35,733 bases of DNA, taken from Deltaproteobacteria bacterium (GTDB taxonomy: Bacteria; Myxococcota_A; Bradymonadia; REDH01). This document shows positions 17,109-24,727 of the stretch, in pieces. The position numbers and the translations under genes are program-made. The notes under the pieces were generated by a model, which made no database searches, was not told the origin of the DNA, and was given only the letters and a program-made list of their open reading frames with translations. Every line of letters begins with the position of its first letter. Position 1 is the stretch's first letter. The stretch covers positions 1 to 35,733 of the forward strand of contig REDH01000092.1 in the NCBI GenBank assembly GCA_007693585.1, read 5' to 3'.

Positions 17109-19157
17109 TCAGGACGCGTCAGGGTCGATGGCGTCGAGCCGGGCGAGCGCCTCGGCCAGGCCGCGGGACGTGCGCTCGGCCCGCTCGGCCTGGGACGCCC
17201 CGACGCTGTCGACGATGCGGTCGATCCGCAAGTCCGGAGGGATCTCGTCGAGGAAGCGGGACGGCCGCAGCGCGATGCGCTCGTTCCGGCGCCGGGTGGC
17301 GCGCGCCCGTGTGAGTACAAGGCGCTCCTGCGCCCTGGTCATTCCCACGTAGCACAGCCGTCGCTCCTCGGGCACCGCGTGCTCGTCGATCGCGCGCTGG
17401 TGGGGGAGCAACCCCTCGCTCATCCCGCACAGGAACACGAGCGGGAACTCGAGCCCCTTGCTGGAGTGGATCGTCAGCATCGTCACCGCGTCCGCGTCCG
17501 CATCCTCCTCCCCGCCGTCGGTGCGCGGATCCAGGCTCACGTCCGTCACGAAGCGGTCGAGCCGGGCCCGCGCATCCGGAGCATCGATCCGGCCCAGATC
17601 CCCGATCAGGTCCTGCACGATGGACCACCGGATCCGGGCGATCTTCTCGTTGCGGTCGCCCTGCAGGATCGCCTTCTCCAGCGACACCCGCATCAGGAAG
17701 GTGTCGAGGATGTCCTCGAGTCCGTCCGCGGCCGCCTCGCGAAGCGCGTACCGGGCCTCGTCGAGGGCCTGGACGACCTGGGTTGCCCCCTCCCGGGCGC
17801 GCTCCGGCAGCGAACCGTCGCGCAGCGCCGCCCGCACCGCATCGAGCAGCGGCAGCCCGTCCTCCCGCGCCCGCTGATCGAGCGCGGCCAGCGTCGTCGT
17901 CCCGATCCCCCGCGGGGGGACGTTGATCACCCGCCGCAGCGACAGCTCGTCGCGCGGGTTGAGCACGAGCCGCAACCACGCGAGCAGGTCCTTCACCTCC
18001 TTGCGGTCGAACAGGCTCTGGCCGCCGATGATCCGGTACGGCACCCGCTGGGACCGCAGCACCTCCTCGAGGATCCGCGACTGCGGGTTGATCCGGTACA
18101 GAATGGCGAAGTGCCGCCAGGGGCGCGCATCCCGCTCCGCCACGCGCCGGATGCGGTCCACGATCCACTCCGCCTCCTCCGCATCCGTCGGAAACTCGAG
18201 GCTGGGGATCGGATCGCCGGCGCCCAGCGTGCTCCACAGGTTCTTCTCCCGCCGCTGGTCGTTGTGCGAGATCACCGCGTTGGCCGCCCGCAGGATCGTG
18301 CCCACCGAACGGTAGTTCTGATCCAGCGTCACCACCCGGGCCCCCGGAAACCGCTGGTCGAACTCGAGGATCGTCCCCGCCACGGCTCCCCGGAACGCGT
18401 AGATCGACTGGTCGTCGTCGCCGACCACGACCAGGTTGGCCCGCTCCCGCTGCACCAGCTCCTCCAGCAGGGCGAGCTGGATCGCGTTGGTGTCCTGATA
18501 CTCGTCCACCATCACGTACCGGAACCGCTGCCGGTACTTCTCCCGCAGATCCGGCCGCTGCCGCATGAGCTGCACCGGCAGCAGCAGCAGGTCGTCGAAG
18601 TCCACCGCGTTGAGGTTGCGCAGCGCCTGCCCGTACAACGTGTGCACCCGCTGCGCCCGTGGCATCTCCGGGTTGTACCGGGCCTCCGGCAGCTCGGCCG
18701 GAGAACACAGCGCGTTCTTCGCGCGCGAGATGATCGCCAGGATCCGGGCCTCGGTCTTGCGCGTGCCCCCCACCCGCAGCTCGCGGAGAATGTCCCGGAT
18801 GATGCGGAACCGATCCGCCTCGTCGAGGATCACGAACGGGCGCTGATAGCCCAGGGCCTCGATGTCCTCCCGGAGCATCGTCGCCCCGAGGGCATGGAAG
18901 GTCGACAGGTGCACCTGCCGTGAGACGGTCCGGCCGAGCAGCCCCCCCACCCGCTCGCGCATCTCTCCGGCCGCCTTGTTCGTGAAGCTCACCGCCAGGA
19001 TGTGCTCGGCGCGGATGCCCTGCTCGATCAGCCAGGCGATGCGGCACGTGATCACGCGCGTCTTTCCGCTGCCCGCCCCGGCGAGCACCAGCATCGGCCC
19101 CTCCCGGTGGGTCACGGCCTGGCGCTGCGGGGGGTTGAGCGTGGAGAGGTCGAGCAT
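17109..19157 (-). CDS. UvrD/Rep-family ATP-dependent DNA helicase
   Basis: 682 aa superfamily 1A 3'-5' helicase. Motifs in order: NPPQRQAV (Q motif, 8-15), Walker A GAGSGKT (27-33), VSFTNKAAGEM (Ia), motif II DEYQDT (218-223), GDDDQSIYAFRGA (III, 246-258), DQNYRS (IV), TIHSSKGLEF (V) and LCYVGMTRAQERLVL (VI). The size is close to Rep (~670) and below UvrD/PcrA (~720), with no long C-terminal tail, so a Rep-like role in fork progress or repair is favoured but not proven. It sits between an amidohydrolase (63 bp upstream) and DUF4159 (41 bp downstream), with no obvious functional link. Confidence 0.94.
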   Translation of the reverse strand: MLDLSTLNPPQRQAVTHREGPMLVLAGAGSGKTRVITCRIAWLIEQGIRAEHILAVSFTNKAAGEMRERVGGLLGRTVSRQVHLSTFHALGATMLREDIEALGYQRPFVILDEADRFRIIRDILRELRVGGTRKTEARILAIISRAKNALCSPAELPEARYNPEMPRAQRVHTLYGQALRNLNAVDFDDLLLLPVQLMRQRPDLREKYRQRFRYVMVDEYQDTNAIQLALLEELVQRERANLVVVGDDDQSIYAFRGAVAGTILEFDQRFPGARVVTLDQNYRSVGTILRAANAVISHNDQRREKNLWSTLGAGDPIPSLEFPTDAEEAEWIVDRIRRVAERDARPWRHFAILYRINPQSRILEEVLRSQRVPYRIIGGQSLFDRKEVKDLLAWLRLVLNPRDELSLRRVINVPPRGIGTTTLAALDQRAREDGLPLLDAVRAALRDGSLPERAREGATQVVQALDEARYALREAAADGLEDILDTFLMRVSLEKAILQGDRNEKIARIRWSIVQDLIGDLGRIDAPDARARLDRFVTDVSLDPRTDGGEEDADADAVTMLTIHSSKGLEFPLVFLCGMSEGLLPHQRAIDEHAVPEERRLCYVGMTRAQERLVLTRARATRRRNERIALRPSRFLDEIPPDLRIDRIVDSVGASQAERAERTSRGLAEALARLDAIDPDAS

Positions 19158-19220
19158 TCGGGGTGGGTGCGGTGAAGCCTGCGGAGGCGAGGAGAGCGGC
19201 AGGGTGAGCGAGGGACCCGG

Positions 19221-20567
19221 TCAGTCCAGCGTGTCGAGCATCCCGCGCAGCGCCCGGCTGCCTTCCGCGAGCAGCCGCGCCGGGTCCAGCCCCGTCGCTG
19301 CGGTGGGTGCCCGATCGGCCACGAGCTGCTCGCCGCGGACCCACACGTCGCGCACGAGGTCCCGGACCCCGGCGCACACGATCTCGGTGAAGGGGTCGCT
19401 CCCCAGCCCGAGCCGCGGATCGGAGCGGTCGAGGCGCACCAGGTCGGCATCCTTCCCCACCTCCAGCGAGCCGATGCGGTCCTCCCACCCGAGCGCCCGG
19501 GCACCGGCCCGGGTCGCCATGTGCAGCACCCGCCGCGCGTTGAGCGCCTCGGCCCCGTGGCGCGGGCCCTGCAGCAGGTGGGCGAGGCGCATCTCGGTGA
19601 ATGCATCGAGTCCGTTGTTGCAGGGCGCCCCGTCGGCGCCGAGGGCCACGTTCACGCCCTGGCGCAGGAGCGTGAGCACGTCCGCGATGCCCGAGCCCAG
19701 CTTGAGGTTCGACGACGGGCAGTGGCAGATGGTCGTCGCGGACTCGCGCAGCAGGTGCCGCTCGTGGTCGTCGAGCTGCACGCCGTGCGCGAACACCGAG
19801 CGGGGGCCGCACAGCCCGAGCTCGTGCAGCAGGGTCACGTTGCGCATGCCGCGCGTCGACTCGATGAACGCCACCTCCTCCGCGTGCTCGGAGGCGTGGG
19901 TGTGGATCAGCCACCCCTGCTCCGCGGAGTGCCGGGCGACCTCCCGCTGGAGATCGTCGGAGCAGGACAGCACGAAGCGGGGGGCGAAGGCGTACCGGAT
20001 CCGGTCCTCCTCCGCGCCGTGCCACCGGCGCGCGAGGGCGATCGACTCGTCGAGGGACTCGGCCGTGGTCTCGCGCAGGGTGTCGGGCACCTCGTCGCCG
20101 ACGTCCATCATCGCCTTGCCGAACGCCCCCCGGATGCCGGTCCTGCGGGCCACCTCGAACACCGCCTCCTGGTGGTGGACCGTGCCCATGTCGAGCAGGC
20201 AGGTGGTCCCGCCGCGAAGCAGCTCGAGTACGCCGAGCTCGGCGGACAGCGCGAGGGTCTCGGGCGTGTGGCTCCCCTCGAGGGGCCAGATGCGCTCGCG
20301 CAGCCAGGCGAGCAGGGGGCGCGACTCGGCCTCGTGCCGGAAGAGCGTCTGGCACAGGTGGATGTGGGCCTGCACGAAGCCGGGCAGCACGTAGTCCCCG
20401 CCGCACCGGATGGGGGGCAGGTGAGCCAGCTCGTCGGGCAGCGTGTCGTCGGCGCCGACGTATGCGATTCGTCCGCCGAGCACGGCGAGGGTGCCGCGGA
20501 GGATGTGGTCGTCGTCGTCCATGGTGACGAGGGTGGCGTCGACCAGTCGGAAGCTCGGGTGGGTCAC
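19221..20567 (-). CDS. Amidohydrolase, MTA/SAH or related amine deaminase type
   Basis: 448 aa from a GTG that overlaps the PPIase stop by 4 nt (GTGA). Metal-dependent hydrolase of the ATZ/TRZ group: the strand-1 metal pair HIH (68-70, in GFVQAHIHLCQTLFR), HTHASEHAEE, FAHGVQL, CHCPSSNLKLGSG and GADGAPCNN with the metal-site Asp. These are the marks of 5'-methylthioadenosine/S-adenosylhomocysteine deaminases and their relatives (8-oxoguanine, cytosine-like and triazine hydrolases). The substrate cannot be assigned from sequence alone. A role in recycling SAM by-products is the default guess. Confidence 0.88.
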   Translation of the reverse strand: MTHPSFRLVDATLVTMDDDDHILRGTLAVLGGRIAYVGADDTLPDELAHLPPIRCGGDYVLPGFVQAHIHLCQTLFRHEAESRPLLAWLRERIWPLEGSHTPETLALSAELGVLELLRGGTTCLLDMGTVHHQEAVFEVARRTGIRGAFGKAMMDVGDEVPDTLRETTAESLDESIALARRWHGAEEDRIRYAFAPRFVLSCSDDLQREVARHSAEQGWLIHTHASEHAEEVAFIESTRGMRNVTLLHELGLCGPRSVFAHGVQLDDHERHLLRESATTICHCPSSNLKLGSGIADVLTLLRQGVNVALGADGAPCNNGLDAFTEMRLAHLLQGPRHGAEALNARRVLHMATRAGARALGWEDRIGSLEVGKDADLVRLDRSDPRLGLGSDPFTEIVCAGVRDLVRDVWVRGEQLVADRAPTAATGLDPARLLAEGSRALRGMLDTLD

Positions 20568-22096
20568 GGTTCGGTCTCCGGCGGAAGCGGGGCGGATCGT
20601 GCGGCGTCGCGCTGCAGGGTTTCGCGGACGGCGTCGAGGTCGATGACGGGTCGGAACCGCTCATCGAGGTCGGCGAGGCGCTGCTCCAGGAACCGCCGGC
20701 GCAGCGCTTCGCGATGCTCCGGTTCGAAGGCCTCGCGGTCCTGCTCGAAGCCGTCGGCGTCGGGGCGTGTGCGCTGCAGCAGGTACACCACGTGGATCCG
20801 GGCGGGGCTGTTGTGCAGCACAAGGGAGGGGACAGCGCGTTCGGGATCGAAGAGGTCCGCCATGAGCTCCGGGGCTCGGCCGAGCATCGGGATGAACCCC
20901 TGCGGATGGACCGTGAACGCCGGAGGCTGTTCGGTGCGGAGGTCGAGCTCGGCGGCGCGGGCGAGGAAGGCGTCGACATCGGCGAGCGGCTCCTCCTGGA
21001 GCTGCTGCACGAGTTCCGTCGCACGGGGGGAGGGACCACGCTCGCGCAGCATCTGCATGGCAATTCGGCGCTCGAGGGCCGCGTCGAGCGGAGGGACGTG
21101 CGCATCCCTCCGCTCGCGCAGAAGATAGACCACGAAGGCGTCCGCGAGCTCCACCACCGGGCTGACCTCCCCCGGCTGCATCGGGGGGATGCCGGGGACA
21201 TGCTGCGGCTCGCGCCAGCCGAGATCGCCGTGGTTGGGGTGAGCCTCGCCATAGGCGTGGTGCTCGGCGAGCTCGGCGAACGCGTCCGGATCGCCTTCGA
21301 GTTGCAGCGCCTCGGCGCGGACGAGCTCCGCGCGGACCCGCGCTTCCGCGCGCTGCGCGGGGTCGTCGGCGGGGGCCGGGAAACGGATGGCGTGGGCCCG
21401 GATGCGCAGGGGCTCCCGGAACCGTTCGGACGCGTGCTGGTCGTGGTACACCCGGATCTCGTCCTGCCGCTGGCGGACGAAGGCGTCGACGATGTCCCCG
21501 GGATAGCGGTTGGGAATCACCGCCCAGGCCACGCGCACGCTGGTGTTCGCCGTGCGCCACGCCTCCCGCAGGGCATCCTCCTCGAGCTGGCGCGGCGGCA
21601 CGCCCGGCCACAGACGCGCCCGGGTGAGCCGGTCGAGAAAGTCCTCGGCACTGTCCTCGTCGAGGTCGAGGGCGCGCAGGGTGTCCTCGCGGGCCTCGTC
21701 GAGGTCGTTGCGCACGAGGGCGACGAGCCCGGGGTGTTCGCGCGCGAGCTCGTCCCGCACCGCGGCGACGTCGTCGGGGAGCGCGACATGCCGGCTCTCG
21801 TGCAGGATGTAGCCTTGCCGGATGGCTTCGGTGATGGCCTCCTGCAGGGTGGGATCGTCGACCTCGAGCAGCCGGTCCCGGAGCGTGGTCATGCGCAGGG
21901 CGCCGGTCGCGGCGCGCAGGCGGAGGGCGTCGCGCAGGTCGCCCGCGGTGAGCCGGTACGGTCCCCACGCGGCGAGGTAGCGCTCGTCGGCCACCGGCGC
22001 GGCCTCGTCCGCCGGCGCGGAGGTCGGGCACCCGGGCAGGAGCAGCAGGGCGATGGCGATGGCGAGGGCGAGGTGGCGCCGAGGGGTCTGGAACAT
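20564..22096 (-). CDS. SurA/PpiC-like peptidylprolyl isomerase lipoprotein
   Basis: 510 aa from the ATG at 22096; the very long open frame upstream of it is not coding. Lipoprotein signal with lipobox LLLPGC (Cys23). Residues ~40-225 are helical and charged, like the chaperone part of SurA. A parvulin domain (~231-330) includes FAELAEHHAYGEAHPNHGDL, GWREPQHVPGI and LADAFVVYLLRERR. A second, more divergent parvulin-like repeat may lie at ~370-445 (ADVDAFLARAAELD ... IHVVYLLQRTRP). Likely helps fold envelope proteins. First gene of a minus-strand run; it overlaps the amidohydrolase by 4 nt. Confidence 0.82.
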   Translation of the reverse strand: MFQTPRRHLALAIAIALLLLPGCPTSAPADEAAPVADERYLAAWGPYRLTAGDLRDALRLRAATGALRMTTLRDRLLEVDDPTLQEAITEAIRQGYILHESRHVALPDDVAAVRDELAREHPGLVALVRNDLDEAREDTLRALDLDEDSAEDFLDRLTRARLWPGVPPRQLEEDALREAWRTANTSVRVAWAVIPNRYPGDIVDAFVRQRQDEIRVYHDQHASERFREPLRIRAHAIRFPAPADDPAQRAEARVRAELVRAEALQLEGDPDAFAELAEHHAYGEAHPNHGDLGWREPQHVPGIPPMQPGEVSPVVELADAFVVYLLRERRDAHVPPLDAALERRIAMQMLRERGPSPRATELVQQLQEEPLADVDAFLARAAELDLRTEQPPAFTVHPQGFIPMLGRAPELMADLFDPERAVPSLVLHNSPARIHVVYLLQRTRPDADGFEQDREAFEPEHREALRRRFLEQRLADLDERFRPVIDLDAVRETLQRDAARSAPLPPETEP

Positions 22097-22328
22097 GGGC
22101 AGTGTGGCCTTGCCAACGGAGCGGAGCTCTGGTAGGGGAGCCGGCCCGCGCCGCTGGGTTGACGTGTTCAGCAGGTACCGGCAGCGCGGCTCGGCTCGGC
22201 GACGTCGAACGTGGCGGTCCCCGGTCGATCCTGTCAAGCGATGACTTCCGGAATGGGGCTGCCCCGAGGCGGTTCCATGGCTTTCCCGGCACCCCGTTCG
22301 CGAACGGTGGGCCAGCGTGGAGGAGACG

Positions 22329-22670
22329 ATGCGAAAGAGCCCGCTGATGAAGGTGAAGGAGCAGTTCGGGTCCAAGGAGGCCCTCGCCGGCAAGCTCGCG
22401 CCGCTCCTGCGGCGTCCGGAGGACGAGCCGGAGGAGGAGTTCGAGCGACGGCTGCGCACGACCAGCAACCGCAAGCTCCTCAGGCTCTGGGAGGCGGAGG
22501 AGCGCACGAAGGCCCTCGGGGGACGCGACGCCGTGATCGACTTCATCATGAAGGCCAAGTTCGGCGAACGGCCGGAAGCGGCGTTCCGCACCCGGCTGGA
22601 GGGATACGCGAACACCCGCCTGCTCGACCTGCACGCCCGGTACACTCGGGCGGCGAAGCGAGCCGGCTGA
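22329..22670 (+). CDS. Small protein made of two internal repeats
   Basis: 113 aa from ATG 22329, preceded by GGAGG (22319-22323) 5 nt upstream; a GTG at 22317 is the alternative. Not recognised. Highly charged, predicted all-helical, no cysteines, no signal. It has an internal duplication: F38-x2-R-L-x4-N-x-K-L-L-x-L53 and F86-x2-R-L-x4-N-x-R-L-L-x-L101 match with identical spacing, each preceded by a helix starting KEAL/RDAV. It looks like a small two-repeat helical adaptor or nucleic-acid-binding protein, but this is only an impression. It lies upstream of carD, in the same direction, across a 260-bp gap. Confidence 0.72.
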   Translation: MRKSPLMKVKEQFGSKEALAGKLAPLLRRPEDEPEEEFERRLRTTSNRKLLRLWEAEERTKALGGRDAVIDFIMKAKFGERPEAAFRTRLEGYANTRLLDLHARYTRAAKRAG

Positions 22671-22728
22671 GTCCCCGAGGCATCGCCCGACGGCGCGGCC
22701 GTTTGGCGATGCACTGGCATCCCGTCCG

Positions 22729-22737
22729 TGCTAGAGT
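22729..22737 (+). promoter_or_regulatory. Extended -10 promoter candidate for carD
   Basis: TGCTAGAGT (22729-22737): TGn plus TAGAGT, four of six to the -10 consensus with the extended TG. No -35 at normal spacing; TTGGCG at 22703-22708 is 23 nt away. It would give a leader of ~185 nt before carD. Confidence 0.45.
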
Positions 22738-22827
22738 GCCCGGGTGCGAGCCAGATCCCGTCCGGCCCGGTCTCGACGCTCCGTAGCACCCCCGAGGCGA
22801 CCGCGAGGTTGCCCACAGGGGAATGCG

Positions 22828-22845
22828 AACCGCGCCCGGGCGGTT
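22828..22845 (+). other. Hairpin in the carD leader
   Basis: AACCGC (22828-22833), loop GCCCGG, GCGGTT (22840-22845): a perfect 6-bp stem ~85 nt upstream of the carD start, inside the predicted leader RNA. Could be chance in GC-rich DNA or a leader structure. Confidence 0.35.
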
Positions 22846-22930
22846 GGACAGGACTGGCACCAGAGGCCGCGGTCGTCCCGACCGCCGCCGACTTCCCCGG
22901 CTCTCCCGGACCCATCGAGGTGGTGAGTTC

Positions 22931-23419
22931 ATGGAACTGAAGAAAGGCGACATGGTCGTGTATCCCGCCCAGGGTGTGGCACAGGTCGAGGGGCTCGAGG
23001 AGAAGGTGATCATGGACGCGCCCATGCGCTTCTTCGTGCTCCGTGTCCTCGACTCGGACAAGAAGATCATGGTCCCCGAGGACAAGATCGACTCCGTCGA
23101 CATCCGACGCGTCATCAGCGAAGACGAAGTCGACGAAGTCTTCGACATCCTCCGGGAACGCGACATCTCCTTCGACCACGGCACCTGGAACCGCCGCTAT
23201 CGCGCCTACGTCGAAAAGATCAAGACCGGCTCGATCTTCGAGATCGCCGAGGTCCTCCGCGACCTCAACCTGCTCAAGCACGACAAGAACCTGTCCTTCG
23301 GCGAACGCAAGATGCTCGACACCGCGCGACGGCTCCTCATCCAGGAACTCTCCGTCGCCATGCAGAGCACCGAGGAGGATGTGGAGAAGGAACTGGAGTC
23401 CCTCTTCACCGCCTCCTGA
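22931..23419 (+). CDS. carD: CarD/CdnL-family RNA polymerase-binding regulator
   Basis: 162 aa. The N-terminal RNA-polymerase-interaction (Tudor-like) domain starts MELKKGDMVVYPAQGVAQVEG; the C-terminal helical DNA-binding domain includes TWNRRYRAYVEKIKTGSIFE and IAEVLRDLNLL, then KNLSFGERKMLDTARRLL. This closely resembles CdnL of Myxococcus xanthus, the essential CarD-like protein that stabilises open complexes at rRNA and housekeeping promoters; it lacks the AT-hook tail of true CarD. The ATG is chosen because the domain begins there; a longer in-frame start at 22823 is not supported. proB follows after 29 bp and may be cotranscribed. Confidence 0.95.
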   Translation: MELKKGDMVVYPAQGVAQVEGLEEKVIMDAPMRFFVLRVLDSDKKIMVPEDKIDSVDIRRVISEDEVDEVFDILRERDISFDHGTWNRRYRAYVEKIKTGSIFEIAEVLRDLNLLKHDKNLSFGERKMLDTARRLLIQELSVAMQSTEEDVEKELESLFTAS

Positions 23420-23448
23420 ACCCCCAGGGCCCCGCGCCACGGCTCCCC

Positions 23449-24657
23449 ATGCACGACGCACGCGCCGGACTCGAACCCGTCGACCCCGAACGCGCGACGG
23501 CCGCTCGCGAAGCCATTCCCCGCGCCAGACACATCGTCGTCAAGATCGGCTCCAACGTCCTCCTCGGACACGGCCGCAGCCGACTCGACCGACGCGTCTT
23601 CTGCGACCTCGTGCACCACCTCGCCGCCGCCCTCGACGACTCCGGGCGACGCATCGTCCTCGTCTCCTCCGGGGCCGTCGCCCTCGGACGACGAACCCTC
23701 GCCGCCAGCGCCGTCCCCCCGCCGGGACCCGAGACCTCCCTCACCGACAAGCAGGCCCTCGCCGCCCTCGGCCAGCCCGCGCTGATGCACGAGTGGGCCG
23801 TCGAGTTCGCCCACCACGACCGAAGGGTCGCCCAGATCCTCATGTCCCGCGACGACTTCCACGTCCGCGAACGCTTCCTCAACGCACGCAGAACCCTGCG
23901 CCGACTCCTCTCCTTCCCCGACGTTCTCCCCATCCTCAACGAGAACGACACCCTCTCCTGGGAAGAGCTCCGGCTCGGCGACAACGACCACCTCGCCGCG
24001 CTCACCACCACCCTCGTGGAGGCCGACCTCCTCGTGCTCCTCTCCGATGTCTCCGCGCTCCACGACGCCGACCCGCGGGAACATCCGGAGGCACGGCCCA
24101 TTCCGGTCGCATTCGCCGACGATCCCGCGCTGCAGACCCTGTGCGCCCCTCCGGACCGGAACGGCGTCGGAACCGGAGGCATGCGGTCCAAGGTCGACGC
24201 CGCCCGCTCCGCCGCCGCCTTCGGGGTGCCCACCGTCATCGCCTCGGGGAAGGATCCCGGCGTCCTCGCTGCCGTCCTCGCCGGCCAACCCGCAGGGACC
24301 CTGCTGGTTCCGAGGGAACAGCGCCTCTCCGCACGAAAGGCCTGGCTGCGCTTCGGACGCAGGGCCGAAGGCGCCCTCCGGGTGGACGACGGCGCCGTGC
24401 GCGCCCTGCGACACCAGGGCCGGAGCCTCCTCCCCCGCGGCATCACCCACGTCGAAGGACAGTTCGAACCGGGGGCAGCGGTCGACATCATCGCCCCCGA
24501 TGGCACCGGAGTCGCCCGAGGACTCGCCGCCTACGGATCCGACGACCTCCGCAGAATCGCCGGACACCACTCCGACGACATCGCCTCCCTGCTCGGCTTC
24601 TCCGCCGGATCGGCCGCCGTCCACCGGGACGACCTCGTGGTCGAGAACGTCGGCTGA
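23449..24657 (+). CDS. proB: Glutamate 5-kinase
   Basis: 402 aa. Phosphorylates glutamate in the first step of proline synthesis. Amino-acid-kinase motifs: VVKIGSNVLLG (30-40), IVLVSSGAVALG (69-80), ILNENDTLS, GDNDHLAA, and the nucleotide loop GTGGMRSKVDAA. A C-terminal PUA domain (~310-400, with LLPRGITHVEGQF and RGLAAY) is present, as in E. coli ProB. About 35 residues longer than the E. coli enzyme, partly an N-terminal extension (first ~25 residues). proA is not adjacent. It lies 29 bp after carD and ends at a convergent gene with a hairpin between. Confidence 0.95.
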   Translation: MHDARAGLEPVDPERATAAREAIPRARHIVVKIGSNVLLGHGRSRLDRRVFCDLVHHLAAALDDSGRRIVLVSSGAVALGRRTLAASAVPPPGPETSLTDKQALAALGQPALMHEWAVEFAHHDRRVAQILMSRDDFHVRERFLNARRTLRRLLSFPDVLPILNENDTLSWEELRLGDNDHLAALTTTLVEADLLVLLSDVSALHDADPREHPEARPIPVAFADDPALQTLCAPPDRNGVGTGGMRSKVDAARSAAAFGVPTVIASGKDPGVLAAVLAGQPAGTLLVPREQRLSARKAWLRFGRRAEGALRVDDGAVRALRHQGRSLLPRGITHVEGQFEPGAAVDIIAPDGTGVARGLAAYGSDDLRRIAGHHSDDIASLLGFSAGSAAVHRDDLVVENVG

Positions 24658-24664
24658 ACCCGTT

Positions 24665-24682
24665 GGGCCCGACTGCGGGCCC
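24665..24682. terminator. Hairpin between convergent proB and the 927-aa gene
   Basis: GGGCCCG (24665-24671), loop ACTG, CGGGCCC (24676-24682), starting 8 nt after the proB stop, no T-tract. Probably serves both convergent genes. Confidence 0.55.
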
Positions 24683-24727
24683 CGAAGAACGGCGCGTCAG
24701 GTCGACACGACCCCCGACCCCCCGACA

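Noticed and set aside
17119-21252. 1377-codon open frame on the minus strand
   Set aside because: It shadows the helicase and amidohydrolase genes in another frame; the peptide is Arg/Pro/Ala-rich, while the two real frames contain all helicase and hydrolase motifs.
22159-22164. TTGACG on the + strand upstream of the 113-aa gene
   Set aside because: No plausible -10 at proper distance.
22232-22237. Exact TTGACA on the minus strand (22237-22232) upstream of the PPIase gene
   Set aside because: No -10-like hexamer at 15-19 nt spacing; kept out as a promoter.
22705-22735. Sigma-54-type element upstream of carD (TGGCAT ... GTGC)
   Set aside because: The GG and GC dinucleotides are 12, not 10, bases apart, so it does not fit the -24/-12 rule.
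22097-23461. Upstream extension of the PPIase frame to 965 codons
   Set aside because: The extension runs antisense through carD and the 113-aa gene; the lipoprotein signal at 22096 marks the true start.
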